A DNA stretch of 64,000 nucleotides from contig NZ_CP128185.1 in NCBI RefSeq assembly GCF_030316135.1, positions 2,108,001 to 2,172,000 of the forward strand, written 5' to 3'. Both the position numbers and the translations under genes were made by a program. Shown one piece after another: positions 38,001-41,721 of the stretch. A model generated the notes under the pieces. The model did no database searches. It was not told the DNA's origin and worked only from the letters and a program-made list of their open reading frames with translations. The number at the start of each line of letters is the position of its first letter. The first letter of the stretch is position 1. This DNA comes from Aliiglaciecola sp. LCG003 (GTDB lineage: Bacteria > Pseudomonadota > Gammaproteobacteria > Enterobacterales > Alteromonadaceae).

Positions 38001-40575
38001 ATTGCTTTTTGCGGCCTATGTGTTTGATGCGAGTGTGTTTGAATTATTTATTGGTTTACTCAGTGGTCAAGCGTTGTATTTATGCAGTGATGAGGAGCGA
38101 CAAAATGCCGCAATGCTGGGAAGCCTTATCGAGCGAGGACAGATTGAGTTAGCGACATTACCGCCGGCTTTGTTGCCGTTGATTGAGCCTCACCAGTTGC
38201 GCTCATTAAAACGATTAATTGTTGCCGGAGAGTCGCCCTCACTGGAGGTGTTGGAACGATTTAGCGAGCACTGTCAAGTGTACAATGCTTATGGTCCAAC
38301 GGAAGTGACGGTCTGTGCTACTGCAAACTGTTATGAAACGGGTGATTTGCCGAGCAATATAGGTCAACCAATCAATAACACGCGAGTATTAGTACTAGAT
38401 GCACGTCATCAACTCGTCCCGATAGGGGCGCCAGGGGAGTTATATGTTGGTGGCGCTGGCTTAGCGCGAGGGTATTTAAATCAACCGACATTAACCGCCG
38501 AGAAGTTTATCGACAATCCATTTGCCAGTGAATCGGACCGAGCCAAAGGGTACACGCGGTTGTATCGTACCGGCGATATGGTGCGCTGGTTAGCCGATGG
38601 TAATTTAGAGTTTTTAGGCCGTAATGATGATCAAGTTAAAATACGCGGTCATCGCGTTGAGCTTGGCGAAATCGAGAGTGCTTTGAGTGAAGTCAAAGGC
38701 ATTCAACAAGCGGTCGTCATGGTGCGCACGCAAGCAGGGAATGATTATCTTGCAGCTTATGTTGTACTAGCTAACGATATGTCACTAAATCAAGATTGGC
38801 TGCAAGAGAAATTGAAGGAGCGCCTACCTGAGTACATGACACCAACTACGATTACAGCGATTGAATCGGTGCCCCTAACCATCAATGGCAAGTTGGACAA
38901 GCGGGCTTTACCAGAGCCAGTATTAACTAATGCAGATAATTATGTCGCCCCTCGGACGGAGTTAGAAATACAGCTGTGCGAGATATGGCAAGCCGTTTTA
39001 GGGATAGAGCAGGTTGGGGGGCATGACAACTTCTTCCGAATTGGTGGCGATTCAATCGTGAGTATTCAATTGGTTTCTAAGCTAAGAAAACTAGGATTTA
39101 GTCTACAAGTGAAAGATATATTTGAGGCTCCGACCATTTTTCAACTAGCTAAATTTCTTGAAAAGTCGAGTTCGCAAAACAAAATCCTCGTTGAGGAAGG
39201 GCTGCTTAGTGGAACATTTGATTTGCTGCCGATTCAACATTGGTTTTTCCAACAGTCACTGCAAAAACCTCATCACTGGAATCAAGCTTTTATGTTAAAG
39301 ATCCCTGATGGCTTTACATCAGAAGAAATTACAAGGGCATTGACGGATTTATCAGTAAAACATGACATGCTCAGATGCCATTTTCATGAGTCTGAGGAGG
39401 GAGTTAAGCAAAGTTATCAAGTTATGCAGTCAAAGATTGCATTGAAATCAATCAACATAACTAAGTTTGACGAGACAGCCATACAAAATCAATTAACAGC
39501 TTGGCAAAGTGATTTTGATTTCAACGATGGCCCTGTTTGGCGTGTAGGTCACCTTACGGGATACGCTGATAACAGCGCTAGGCTATTTTTTGCCTTTCAT
39601 CATTTGATTGTAGATTCCGTTTCATGGCGGATAATTGCAGAAGACATCAAATTGTTATTGACTGGTAAGGAACTACTTCCAAAAAGCTGCAGCTATCGTC
39701 AGTGGGTAAATGCGGTTAATAATTACGCGCTATCACATGAAAGTGAGAGCGAATATTGGAATAAAGTTGGCGTAGATCAGAGAAACATAGATGGCTCTGC
39801 GCACAAAGTTTTAGAAACTATATCTCTATCTAAATGCGAAACAGGAGTCTTACTGCGAGAATCTAATCTGGGATATAACACAGAAATTAATGATCTTTTG
39901 CTCAGTGCCTTGGCAAGTGCATTACAGGACTGTTTCCAAGACCCAGTCAATCATATCGTTTTAGAGGGACACGGTAGAGAATCCATAGAAGACAATTTAG
40001 ACCTTTCAGAAACGGTTGGATGGTTCACTATTGCCTATCCTGTGAAACTAATAGCTGAGGAAGAGCTGTCATCCACGATAATACAAACTAAAGAAATGTT
40101 ACGCAGAATTCCCAGTAAAGGAATCGGATATGGAGCTTTGAATAAGGCAGGTTTAAAGTTAAAAGCATTGCCAAAAATTAGTTTCAACTATCTTGGGCAG
40201 TTGGATAACGGTACACATAGTGCTAGTAGTGATTTTTGGAAAATAACCAGCGAAAGCTGCGGTGAAACAATACATCAGGAGAATTCATCTAACAATGTTC
40301 TAAATGTAAGTGGCGCTATCGTGAATGACCAATTGCAATTTGGAATTGATTCAAGCTTAAGCCCTATGCAAACATCGTTGTTTACCGCAGGTTTCGAAAG
40401 AGCCTTGAAAAGCGTAATTAATCTAGGCAGTGAAGTGGCTAAAAACGGAGGTATTAAAACACCAAGTGATTTTGCTGTACCAACGCTGTCATTAGAAAGA
40501 TTGGAAACACTCCAAAACAGTTTCTGCAATGAAGTGCAGGACAATAATTTAAAGCATAGTGTAATGGAAATTTAA
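14368..40575 (+). CDS. Giant nonribosomal peptide synthetase A (8 modules, terminal epimerase)
   Basis: At 8735 residues (close to 1 MDa) this is among the larger bacterial proteins. The domain order is: truncated C-lobe; A1-T1; then seven C-A-T modules; then a final E domain. All seven full C domains keep HHxxxDG (mostly WHHIAFDGWS). Carrier serines are near residues 834, 1891, 2940, 3998, 5054, 6111, 7172 and 8229. The last carrier reads GGDSI, as usual before an epimerase, and the others GGNSI. Seven A domains are intact; A5 has lost its ATP-binding loop. There is no thioesterase, so the chain passes to NRPS B. The truncated first C domain has no catalytic His, so synthesis should start directly on A1 (valine-like code) without an acyl cap. 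Large stretches are repeats of one another. The ribosome site is weak. Confidence 0.95.
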   Translation: MKNSRLLNNKTDNKAALSKELSSSLKDISALLNNTSLPSRERVFEHSESQVLDLDYTQLDTLNRVCEQYNFSLYSAVLFAWHKLVNHYTRESKTYLSFTCSVSKSDAKPELDLNCINISHSNMLDWSEHENCLSYLYTLQSAIDDITSFDDKISPNPAANKMFSGLFLYPHLGLIDEDETSDDIKFKQFETQVTKLVEDSLLSLNVRENIDRLELKLNCHADLMSSSVTVSILSELRRILLAIPKFLHQAHYLLPIVSDEERVMLLSDWNDTDSDYPDNQTLTQLFAAQVKRSPQKVALVYEGRELTYQQLDEQSNQLARALKAAYQQQAGESLKPDTLIGLYQDRSPEMLLSILAILKAGGAYVPISPDYPQSRVAYLLDDTKTSLVLTQAQYIERLTQWTSQQDQPASVLAVDRPDILAGYAKTRVPARHGPDDLAYVIYTSGTTGQPKGVLTPHRGVVSLVQDNDFINLSQADVMLHLSDPSFDAATFEIWGALTHGATLVIAPNTQELTSQALEQVITDNGLTVLWLTKTLFDNLYLQQPTMFASLNYLLVGGEALNPDLIRQLMSQVLRPTHILNGYGPTESTTFTTTYECEAFSHSVPLGKPISTRKVYVLDEQGQLSGIGVPGELYIGGAGLARGYLNQAALTAEKFIDNPFASESDRAKGYTRLYRTGDMVRWLADGNLEYLGRNDDQIKIRGYRIELGEIENALCKIEGIQQAVVMVREPQSNQYLAAYYVGEETISSEVLRQQLSQTLPDYMLPMTYTVIESVPLTINGKLDKRALPEPILTSEEGYVAPRTELEAQLCEIWQAQLGLERVGISDNFFRIGGNSISALKLIAECRKKENIDIPLQLLFEHKTIAGIVANLESNQLLTIPVSEHEKPPLSFAQERLLFIEQFEQGSNTYHIPYFVKLQKGVNWSALQSAFNTVIDRHPVLKTVYQTGQNGDSYQQVLDADVIVTTQHLCSEEALLSAVSAAVALPFDLTAEPSIRLCHFVFEEQQYLLILWHHIAFDGWSVDIFLNEFSQAYQSFCQSQPLALPSLEIGYSDYAVWQRELLQGEVLDGLVSYWQKQLCGYENLALPTDYPRPSHFDYQGRDYLFELDSDLSSELRSLAQSQETTLYTLLLSGFYAALASLTGQQDILLGTPSDNRHHSQTQSLVGFFVNTLPLRAQVEQTDSVESLIEHIHAQVTQAKLHQELPFEKLVDTLSVVRDTSRHPLYQVMFTLDSFSDGFEEENNLPWRANSLLEDANPNNPAKFDLSLTLRDGRANIRGGFNYATSLFEEKSVERFAQIYVRVLKAFVANPKQQVGDLPILSKQERQTLLQTWNETDKSYPQGKTLHELFTEQVERTPEQIALVHEGQRISYRELDERSNCLAHHIRERYLHQTGEMIKPDTLIALYLDRSLEMIVSILAVLKAGGAYVPISPDYPEQRSVFILEDTQTRLVLSQHHYSQQMTIWQGALSENVEMLIVDEEGGYETKSKASPEPISGATDLAYVIYTSGTTGQPKGVLIEHRSVINLCHFIARTHFIDHQTRSLFISNYVFDASIFELFPSLLFGSEVYITSNINGVDSDELNELISKYSITKAFIPTALLATLAKELEKSSVNVIHTGGEKLAELPLKPASFVFNQYGPTEATVCVSQNRMQDHLDLRIGKAIDNTRLYVLDPYKKVVPIGAPGELYIGGAGLARGYLNQQDLTAEKFIANPFASDQDLAKGYSRLYKTGDIVRRLKDGNLEYIGRNDEQVKIRGYRIELGEIEAAISETPGVSQAIVITKEVSGNTHVAAYYVVDPSDSNGPEVADRIREKVVKVLPSYMLPESLIQIESVPLTLNGKLNKAALPEPILVQQDNYVAPRNEIETSVCEIWKAQLGLERVGINDNFFRIGGNSISAIKLTAECRKILNTDIPLRLLFEQKTIAGILSKLKSSKKLIIPKTNLKRPPLSFAQERLLFIEQLEGGSNAYHIPLVIELTSNTNWSVLEAAFNVVADRHQILKSVFLTDDNGDGFQCRIDKPLIISRKEVDDTETLRSSLAEAINQPFDLSIEPSIRLVSYATQDRNYLLILWHHIALDGWSVNIFLEELSDAYQALTLSRPINLLPLEIDYCDYANWQREYLQGQTLEQLLDFWKSHLCGFEMLELPADYNRPSHFDYLGKDHQFELTPILSDELRRLAREKETTLYTILLCGFYITLSCHSGQQDIVIGSPFDNRHHAQVQSLVGFFVNALPLRAQLDNTRSIDDLIKQVHEIVIQTKLHQELPFEKLVDALEIERDTSRNPIYQVFFRLQSFSEGFLSNTSLPFLPCKDMDDSYTPAKFDLDLYLNDDKEAIAGGFNYATSLFSSTSIDRLTKTFECVLTAIAKNQSQTLANISILSETESNTLLNNWSRSTTTSDEQKTLDQLFEEQVARTPDEIALYFEDNKVSYRQLNQRANQLANHIRAEYLNNAQVSLSADTLIGLYFDRGLDMIVSILAVLKAGAAFVPISPLHPEERVSFILQDTSSAVLLTQNYYVEKLERITKGQKQQPIVLAVEELKQIQSHCENNLQRISSAQDLAYVIYTSGTTGQPKGVEIPHHASAARNLFMAEFSDTYKNVYLLKTNYIFDVFISDLFSHLFVGAQLVISKAHFDQNEISTLINDLPINAAHFVPSQFLALPTSLSKFERINFSGENLGKEQLARIDFQESRVFNYYGPTETGETTCFEACSFNDSSKIGRPMPSTQAYVVLNGTQLAPLGVPGELYIGGAGLARGYLNQAALTAEKFIDNPFASESDRAKGYTRLYRTGDMVRWLADGNLEYLGRNDDQIKIRGYRVELGEIENALCKIEGIQQAVVMVREPQSNQYLAAYYVGEETISSEVLRQQLSQTLPDYMLPMTYTVIESVPLTINGKLDKRALPEPILTSEEGYVAPRTELEAQLCEIWQAQLGLERVGISDNFFRIGGNSISALKLIAECRKKENIDIPLQLLFEHKTIAGIVANLESNQLLTIPVSEHEKPPLSFAQERLLFIEQFEQGSNTYHIPYFVKLQKGVNWSALQSAFNTVIDRHPVLKTVYQTGQNGDSYQQVLDADVIVTTQHLCSEEALLSAVSAAVALPFDLTAEPSIRLCHFVFEEQQYLLILWHHIAFDGWSVDIFLNEFSQAYQSFCQSQPLALPSLEIGYSDYAVWQRELLQGEVLDGLVSYWQKQLCGYENLALPTDYPRPSHFDYQGRDYLFELDSDLSSELRSLAQSQETTLYTLLLSGFYAALASLTGQQDILLGTPSDNRHHSQTQSLVGFFVNTLPLRAQVEQTDSVESLIEHIHAQVTQAKLHQELPFEKLVDTLSVVRDTSRHPLYQVMFTLDSFSDGFEEENNLPWRANSLLEDANPNNPAKFDLSLTLRDGRANIRGGFNYATSLFEEKSVERFAQIYVRVLKAFVANPKQQVGDLPILSKQERQTLLQTWNETDKSYPQGKTLHELFTEQVERTPEQIALVHEGQRISYRELDERSNCLAHHIRERYLHQTGEMIKPDTLIALYLDRSLEMIVSILAVLKAGGAYVPISPDYPEQRSVFILEDTQTRLVLSQHHYSQQMTIWQGALSENVEMLIVDEEGGYETKSKASPEPISGATDLAYVIYTSGTTGQPKGVLIEHKSVLNTISAMNGVYSITANARKSGCFSQYVFDVSISEIFNSLCFGGELHLFNEELRTDTDKLHNYVIDEQINFLFVPPAILGILPKKKYPSLEAIIFAGDRCEQNSCEYWTQEHALYNYYGPTEASIYASGKLAQKRNLNEIGRALDNVKLYVLNKLLQPVPIGTPGELYIGGAGLARGYLNRPELTQQKFITNPFGNEFGKTLDDNRIYQTGDLVRWLPDGNLEYLGRNDSQVKIRGFRVELGEIESVLTSINQVRQVAVVVLEQAGQQVISAYIVPQDKRNIDLDSIKETLLTQLPEYMVPASFTLLESIPLTINGKLNRSALPKPTIQIDEHYVGPRNHLEEQLCKLWELEFSSKERIGIYDNFFALGGNSIIAIRLTALCRRELEIDIPLTLLFQQKNIAGLVDHLEEKPLFEIEARIQNSAPVSFAQERLLFLQDFEQGGEAYHIPILLELCPDVNLDMLELAFNVLVDRHPILKTIYEKNSEQSYIQKIASNKLSIQWEELASIDALSTAAKLGISKPFDLTSQPSFRIQGFRLEEKHYLLTVWHHIAFDGWSADIFMQELGDVYQAFLSDETPNLPALDISYADYSAWQRAYLQGDTLDNLLGYWQQQLAGYESLNLPTDRARPAHIDYRGHDHLFSLDNDLSASLRALAKRQETTLYTLLLSGFYASLASLTGQRDILLGTPSDNRHHAQTQSLIGFFVNSLPLRAQVEPDTTVASLVSHVHEVVTQAKVHQELPFENLVDTLQVERDPSRHPLYQVMFSLQNFGETIGKDESLPFKISEQTNAEALYSPAKFDLSLILTDDQASIAGSINYAVSLFDESTIERLQAVFQRILRAFVADNQQTIGSIATVSDEERVTLLSDWNDTDSDYPDNQTLTQLFAAQVKRSPQKVALVYEGRELTYQQLDEQSNQLAHCLNSEYRQEHGHCLKPETLIACYLDQGFSSVVSTLAVLKVGGCLVPIFPQALDSLNSEMITSSNAALVITNQKYTNKISAWKSKSHNQFSILSVGLEASFSKGSKNNIDQVESASNLACLIATCETLHKPELVMLTHQNISHYVEAFKDRCATNVCQRILVSSSSLYDSTISEVLAGLLNGHELYLCCSEERHDPARLGSFIEREQIELATLPPALLPLIEPHQLRSLKRLIVAGESPSLEVLERFSEHCQVYNAYGPTEVTVCATANCYETGDLPSNIGQPINNTRVLVLDARHQLVPIGAPGELYVGGAGLARGYLNQPTLTAEKFIDNPFASESDRAKGYTRLYRTGDMVRWLADGNLEYLGRNDDQIKIRGYRVELGEIENALCKIEGIQQAVVMVREQQSNQYLAAYYVGEETISSEVLRQQLSQTLPDYMLPMTYTVIESVPLTINGKLDKRALPEPILTSEEGYVAPRTELEAQLCEIWKNLFSSEDLIGINDNFFALGGNSITAIRLTSTCSKEIGKEIPLALLFEQKTVAGLASHLSEQALEIIPVSGLAQPPLSFAQERLLFIERYEQGSNAYHVPLLLTLSHDIDLAALEEAINVIVERHPVLKTVYLTDSNDRNYQAILPQPVSLQSEVLTSDTQLSVCIEQAIASTFDLSCEPSIRLHHYQVAEADYLLIIWHHIAFDGWSADIFMQELGDVYQAFLSDETPNLPALDISYADYSAWQRAYLQGDTLDNLLGYWQQQLAGYESLNLPTDRARPAHIDYRGHDHLFSLDNDLSASLRALAKRQETTLYTLLLSGFYASLASLTGQRDILLGTPSDNRHHAQTQSLIGFFVNSLPLRAQVEPDTTVASLVSHVHEVVTQAKVHQELPFENLVDTLQVERDPSRHPLYQVMFSLQNFGETIGKDESLPFKISEQTNAEALYSPAKFDLSLILTDDQASIAGSINYAVSLFDESTIERLQAVFQRILRAFVADNQQTIGSIATVSDEERVTLLSDWNDTDSDYPDNQTLTQLFAAQVKRSPQKVALVYEGRELTYQQLDEQSNQLARALKAAYQQQAGESLKPDTLIGLYQDRSPEMLLSILAILKAGGAYVPISPDYPQSRVAYLLDDTKTSLVLTQAQYIERLTQWTSQQDQPASVLAVDRPDILAGYAKTRVPARHGPDDLAYVIYTSGTTGQPKGVMISHKNVHHLVEAQSARFEAKACQRALLFAAYVFDASVSELFIGLLSGQVLYLCSDEERQNAAMLGSLIERGQIELATLPPALLPLIEPHQLRSLKRLIVAGESPSLEVLERFSEHCQVYNAYGPTEVTVCATANCYETGDLPSNIGQPINNTRVLVLDARHQLVPIGAPGELYVGGAGLARGYLNQPTLTAEKFIDNPFASESDRAKGYTRLYRTGDMVRWLADGNLEFLGRNDDQVKIRGHRVELGEIESALSEVKGIQQAVVMVRTQAGNDYLAAYVVLANDMSLNQDWLQEKLKERLPEYMTPTTITAIESVPLTINGKLDKRALPEPVLTNADNYVAPRTELEIQLCEIWQAVLGIEQVGVHDNFFRIGGNSIMAIQLTEASRRAIGREIPLALLFEQKTVAGLASHLSEQALEIIPVSGLAQPPLSFAQERLLFIERYEQGSNAYHVPLLLTLSHDIDLAALEEAINVIVERHPVLKTVYLTDSNDRNYQAILPQPVSLQSEVLTSDTQLSVCIEQAIASTFDLSCEPSIRLHHYQVAEADYLLIIWHHIAFDGWSMDIFINELRQAYQGLQVGEDLKLAALDISYADYSAWQRAYLQGDTLDNLLGYWQQQLAGYESLNLPTDRARPAHIDYRGHDHLFSLDNDLSASLRALAKRQETTLYTLLLSGFYASLASLTGQRDILLGTPSDNRHHAQTQSLIGFFVNSLPLRAQVEPDTTVASLVSHVHEVVTQAKVHQELPFENLVDALQVERDPSRHPLYQVMFSVQSFGEALADASDLPFSPAELSSQKSVYSPAKFDLSLMLTDDQASIAGSINYAVSLFDESTIERLQAVFQRILRAFVADNQQTIGSIATVSDEERVTLLSDWNDTDSDYPDNQTLTQLFAAQVKRSPQKVALVYEGRELTYQQLDEQSNQLARALKAAYQQQAGESLKPDTLIGLYQDRSPEMLLSILAILKAGGAYVPISPDYPQSRVAYLLDDTKTSLVLTQAQYIERLTQWTSQQDQPASVLAVDRPDILAGYAKTRVPARHGPDDLAYVIYTSGTTGQPKGVLTPHRGVVSLVQDNDFINLSQADVMLHLSDPSFDAATFEIWGALTHGATLVIAPNTQELTSQALEQVITDNGLTVLWLTKTLFDNLYLQQPTMFASLNYLLVGGEALNPDLIRQLMSQVLRPTHILNGYGPTESTTFTTTYECEAFSHSVPLGKPISTRKVYVLDEQGQLSGIGVPGELYIGGAGLARGYLNQAALTAEKFIDNPFASESDRAKGYTRLYRTGDMVRWLADGNLEYLGRNDDQIKIRGYRVELGEIEDALCQIEGIQQAVVMVREQQSNQYLAAYYVGEETISSEVLRQQLSQTLPDYMLPMTYTVIESVPLTINGKLDKRALPEPILTSEEGYVAPRTELEAQLCEIWQSVLGIEQVGVHDNFFRIGGNSIMAIQLTEASRRAIGKEIPLALLFEQKTVAGLASHLSEQALEIIPVSGLAQPPLSFAQERLLFIERYEQGSNAYHVPLLLTLSHDIDLAALEEAINVIVERHPVLKTVYLTDSNDRNYQAILPQPVSLQSEVLTSDTQLSVCIEQAIASTFDLSCEPSIRLHHYQVAEADYLLIIWHHIAFDGWSADIFMQELGDVYQAFLSDETPNLPALDISYADYSAWQRAYLQGDTLDNLLGYWQQQLAGYESLNLPTDRARPAHIDYRGHDHLFSLDNDLSASLRALAKRQETTLYTLLLSGFYASLASLTGQRDILLGTPSDNRHHAQTQSLIGFFVNSLPLRAQVEPDTTVASLVSHVHEVVTQAKVHQELPFENLVDTLQVERDPSRHPLYQVMFSLQNFGETIGKDESLPFKISEQTNAEALYSPAKFDLSLILTDDQASIAGSINYAVSLFDESTIERLQAVFQRILRAFVADNQQTIGSIATVSDEERVTLLSDWNDTDSDYPDNQTLTQLFAAQVKRSPQKVALVYEGRELTYQQLDEQSNQLARALKAAYQQQAGESLKPDTLIGLYQDRSPEMLLSILAILKAGGAYVPISPDYPQSRVAYLLDDTKTSLVLTQAQYIERLTQWTSQQDQPASVLAVDRPDILAGYAKTRVPARHGPDDLAYVIYTSGTTGQPKGVMISHKNVHHLVEAQSARFEAKACQRALLFAAYVFDASVFELFIGLLSGQALYLCSDEERQNAAMLGSLIERGQIELATLPPALLPLIEPHQLRSLKRLIVAGESPSLEVLERFSEHCQVYNAYGPTEVTVCATANCYETGDLPSNIGQPINNTRVLVLDARHQLVPIGAPGELYVGGAGLARGYLNQPTLTAEKFIDNPFASESDRAKGYTRLYRTGDMVRWLADGNLEFLGRNDDQVKIRGHRVELGEIESALSEVKGIQQAVVMVRTQAGNDYLAAYVVLANDMSLNQDWLQEKLKERLPEYMTPTTITAIESVPLTINGKLDKRALPEPVLTNADNYVAPRTELEIQLCEIWQAVLGIEQVGGHDNFFRIGGDSIVSIQLVSKLRKLGFSLQVKDIFEAPTIFQLAKFLEKSSSQNKILVEEGLLSGTFDLLPIQHWFFQQSLQKPHHWNQAFMLKIPDGFTSEEITRALTDLSVKHDMLRCHFHESEEGVKQSYQVMQSKIALKSINITKFDETAIQNQLTAWQSDFDFNDGPVWRVGHLTGYADNSARLFFAFHHLIVDSVSWRIIAEDIKLLLTGKELLPKSCSYRQWVNAVNNYALSHESESEYWNKVGVDQRNIDGSAHKVLETISLSKCETGVLLRESNLGYNTEINDLLLSALASALQDCFQDPVNHIVLEGHGRESIEDNLDLSETVGWFTIAYPVKLIAEEELSSTIIQTKEMLRRIPSKGIGYGALNKAGLKLKALPKISFNYLGQLDNGTHSASSDFWKITSESCGETIHQENSSNNVLNVSGAIVNDQLQFGIDSSLSPMQTSLFTAGFERALKSVINLGSEVAKNGGIKTPSDFAVPTLSLERLETLQNSFCNEVQDNNLKHSVMEI
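16271..18872 (+). repeat. 2.6-kb direct repeat, copy 1
   Basis: This copy covers the A1 C-terminal part, T1, C2 and the N-terminal part of A2. It matches 22589-25190 at a constant offset of 6318 with only scattered differences (for example ATCGAG/GTTGAG near 16477). Identity ends abruptly at both edges. Confidence 0.85.
17016..20187 (+). other. NRPS A module 2: C-A2-T, substrate not assigned
   Basis: The C domain keeps HHIAFDGW and belongs to the LCL-looking majority. A2 has all core motifs. Its pocket reads DAFFITQVCK by eye, which I cannot match to a known substrate. Its central part (from about 18873) is AT-richer than the flanks and unlike A1. The carrier serine is S1891. Confidence 0.75.
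20188..23337 (+). other. NRPS A module 3: C-A3-T, substrate not assigned
   Basis: The C domain has HHIALDGW. The A3 pocket reads DVSHNSYETK by eye, a polar pocket with Glu at the penultimate variable position, so a polar or basic residue is possible. YTSGTTGQPKG and YYGPTE are present. Its end and its carrier (S2940) belong to the 2.6-kb repeat shared with module 1. Confidence 0.75.
22589..25190 (+). repeat. 2.6-kb direct repeat, copy 2
   Basis: Second copy of 16271-18872, covering the A3 end, T3, C4 and the start of A4. At its right edge the sequence switches into an A core unrelated to that of A2. Confidence 0.85.
23338..26511 (+). other. NRPS A module 4: C-A4-T, substrate not assigned
   Basis: The C domain is a near copy of that in module 2. 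A4 begins as a copy of A2 and then diverges at about 25191 into its own core, with pocket DVSFIAYIYK by eye (not matched). Core motifs are intact. The carrier serine is S3998 (GGNSI). Confidence 0.75.
26512..29682 (+). other. NRPS A module 5: C, ghost adenylation domain A5, T
   Basis: The C domain (HHIAFDGW) and carrier (S5054) look functional. In A5 the ATP-binding loop SGTTGxPKG is replaced by CETLHKPEL and the A2 motif is altered (VLKVGGCLVPI). From about 28613 the sequence returns to a normal A-domain C-terminal half with YGPTE, YRTGD and NGKLDK. The domain is predicted inactive, so this position probably needs loading in trans. Confidence 0.75.
29569..32687 (+). repeat. 3.1-kb module repeat (modules 5/6), copy 1
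   Basis: It runs from the T5 carrier through C6, A6 and part of T6. It matches 35923-39041 at offset 6354. One known difference is TCA to TTT at the specificity residue (31684 against 38038). Confidence 0.8.
29683..32853 (+). other. NRPS A module 6: C-A6-T (aromatic, Tyr/Phe-like)
   Basis: All motifs are intact. The A6 pocket reads DASTIAAVCK, very close to published Tyr (DASTVAAVCK) and Phe (DAWTIAAVCK) codes. The carrier serine is S6111. It is a near-identical sister of module 8. Confidence 0.75.
32732..35897 (+). repeat. 3.17-kb whole-module repeat shared between the two NRPS genes, copy in NRPS A
   Basis: The end of T6 plus C7-A7-T7. It matches 51626-54791 in NRPS B at a constant offset of 18894; the few differences seen include AAA/GAA in SSQ(K/E)S and GGT/GGA in the TGQPKG region. 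Sequences diverge sharply at both edges. Confidence 0.85.
32854..36036 (+). other. NRPS A module 7: C-A7-T (Val-like)
   Basis: The A7 core is the same as in A1: DAFWLGGTFK, valine predicted. The C domain carries the MDIFINELRQAYQ variant core. The carrier serine is S7172. The whole module is repeated almost base for base as module 4 of NRPS B. Confidence 0.8.
35923..39041 (+). repeat. 3.1-kb module repeat (modules 7/8), copy 2
   Basis: Second copy of 29569-32687. It ends where the T8 carrier changes to the GGDSI type that precedes the E domain. Confidence 0.8.
36037..40575 (+). other. NRPS A module 8: C-A8-T-E (aromatic, epimerised)
   Basis: A8 matches A6 except that the pocket Ser is Phe (DAFTIAAVCK), so an aromatic residue is expected. 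The carrier reads GGDSI (S8229). The E domain (about 39200-40480) has HHLIVDSVSW, LEGHGRES, VGWFTIAYPV and FNYLGQ, all normal for epimerisation. The residue passed to NRPS B should therefore be D-configured. Confidence 0.8.
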
Positions 40576-40634
40576 ACAAACGTATTTACGACATATATAT
40601 CAACTAGCAACTCAGATTATCGATAGGTATATAA

Positions 40635-40787
40635 ATGAACAGGTCAAATGTTTTCGCAAAATTTATACAAGAAGGCTGCATGATGCTCGGTTGTAAACAA
40701 GGTCTAAAAAAGAAAATTGAAGGTGTTTTTGAAGAAGCCAAATTATTTTTTTGTAGACCAAAACAACAGAAAAAATTTTATCGGTGA
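40635..40787 (+). CDS. Possible 50-aa small protein (uncertain)
   Basis: A 50-codon frame starting MNRSNVFAKF and ending KQQKKFYR, basic, with four Cys (residues 15, 20, 40 region). It starts 60 bases after the NRPS A stop. The ribosome site is weak and I recognise no family, so it may be a chance frame or a remnant. Confidence 0.25.
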   Translation: MNRSNVFAKFIQEGCMMLGCKQGLKKKIEGVFEEAKLFFCRPKQQKKFYR

Positions 40788-41579
40788 ATATCGAATTAGG
40801 GTTTTTAAACCACAAGGAATTGAATATGCAGCTACACCGGATAGAGCAGACGCGAACGAGACATTTTGCAGTAGATGCGGTTCAAGCGTTTAAGGCTCTA
40901 TGTTTTTTCTTTTCCGCCACCTAGATAGTGGAGCGTAGGCTGGGACTCAATTCACATTCGTCATCTGCAAATTAGCATAAGCCATTCGAAAATCTTGGCG
41001 TTTGCATGAATCTGCCTAAATTGATATCAGTAACAGCTCAGGCAATCATAAACAAACTTCAAGCTTGACGAATAATTATATTTAGGTTTGCCTAAGACCA
41101 GCTTGGCCTCATCGCGCATTGGTTCATATTACTTGTGCTATATCTTACACAAGCACTCAACTTTTCAGTGTTCTAGTGTATTCGATTTCTAAAAACTAAT
41201 ATTTTCATTTACCTGAAAATATTCACTGACATACAAGCAACCCATAGTATCAAACTCTAAAATTTCGCATCACCCATGCTATGTTCACGACAACGCTAAG
41301 GATTGGATGTTAACGATATTGTTTGCTTCTATATCCTCTTATTTGATCAATACTGCCAAGCATAAATACCTAGTACTTTTGATACATATTTATAACCAGT
41401 TGCGATCTCAAACCTGGATTTCCTGCCACTTGACTGGTCAATTGTAATAAAGCTTCAGCCTATCTGTTAAACACTCAAAGTCAATATAACACTTACCTCA
41501 AATATTACCTTTAAAGCACTATGAAATTGTATTTTCTTATACATAAGTGCAGCTCTTATTTGAGAGTTAAAGTACATTC
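40788..41579. other. Non-coding DNA between the NRPS genes
   Basis: About 0.8 kb of AT-rich DNA with no frame long enough to support. No clear terminator follows NRPS A, and no insertion-sequence ends or RNA gene were recognised. Confidence 0.5.
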
Positions 41580-41721
41580 ATGTGATATTAAAAGTACGTA
41601 AGTAATTGATATATATGTGCTATGTATGAATGTGATTTTATATGCCAGCCTTGTTCGGTCACATGAATAGATGAAAGTAGGCACATGGTTGGATGTTCTA
41701 ATTCAGTACTGTTCGTAGTAT
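41580..41721 (+). promoter_or_regulatory. Activator-type promoter of NRPS B, matching the NRPS A promoter
   Basis: ATGTGAT (41580), AATGTGAT (41629), GGTCACAT (41657), CACATG (41682), GGATGTT (41691-41697) and TAGTAT (41716-41721). From the second box on, every element lies exactly 28250 bases from its counterpart before the methyltransferase-NRPS A operon, while the bases between them differ. It is 208 bases before the NRPS B ATG. Confidence 0.65.

Noticed and set aside
40826-40924. 32-codon frame with AAGGA upstream (starts MQLHRIEQ)
   Set aside because: Too short, no recognisable pattern, in AT-rich intergenic DNA; the ribosome site alone is not enough.
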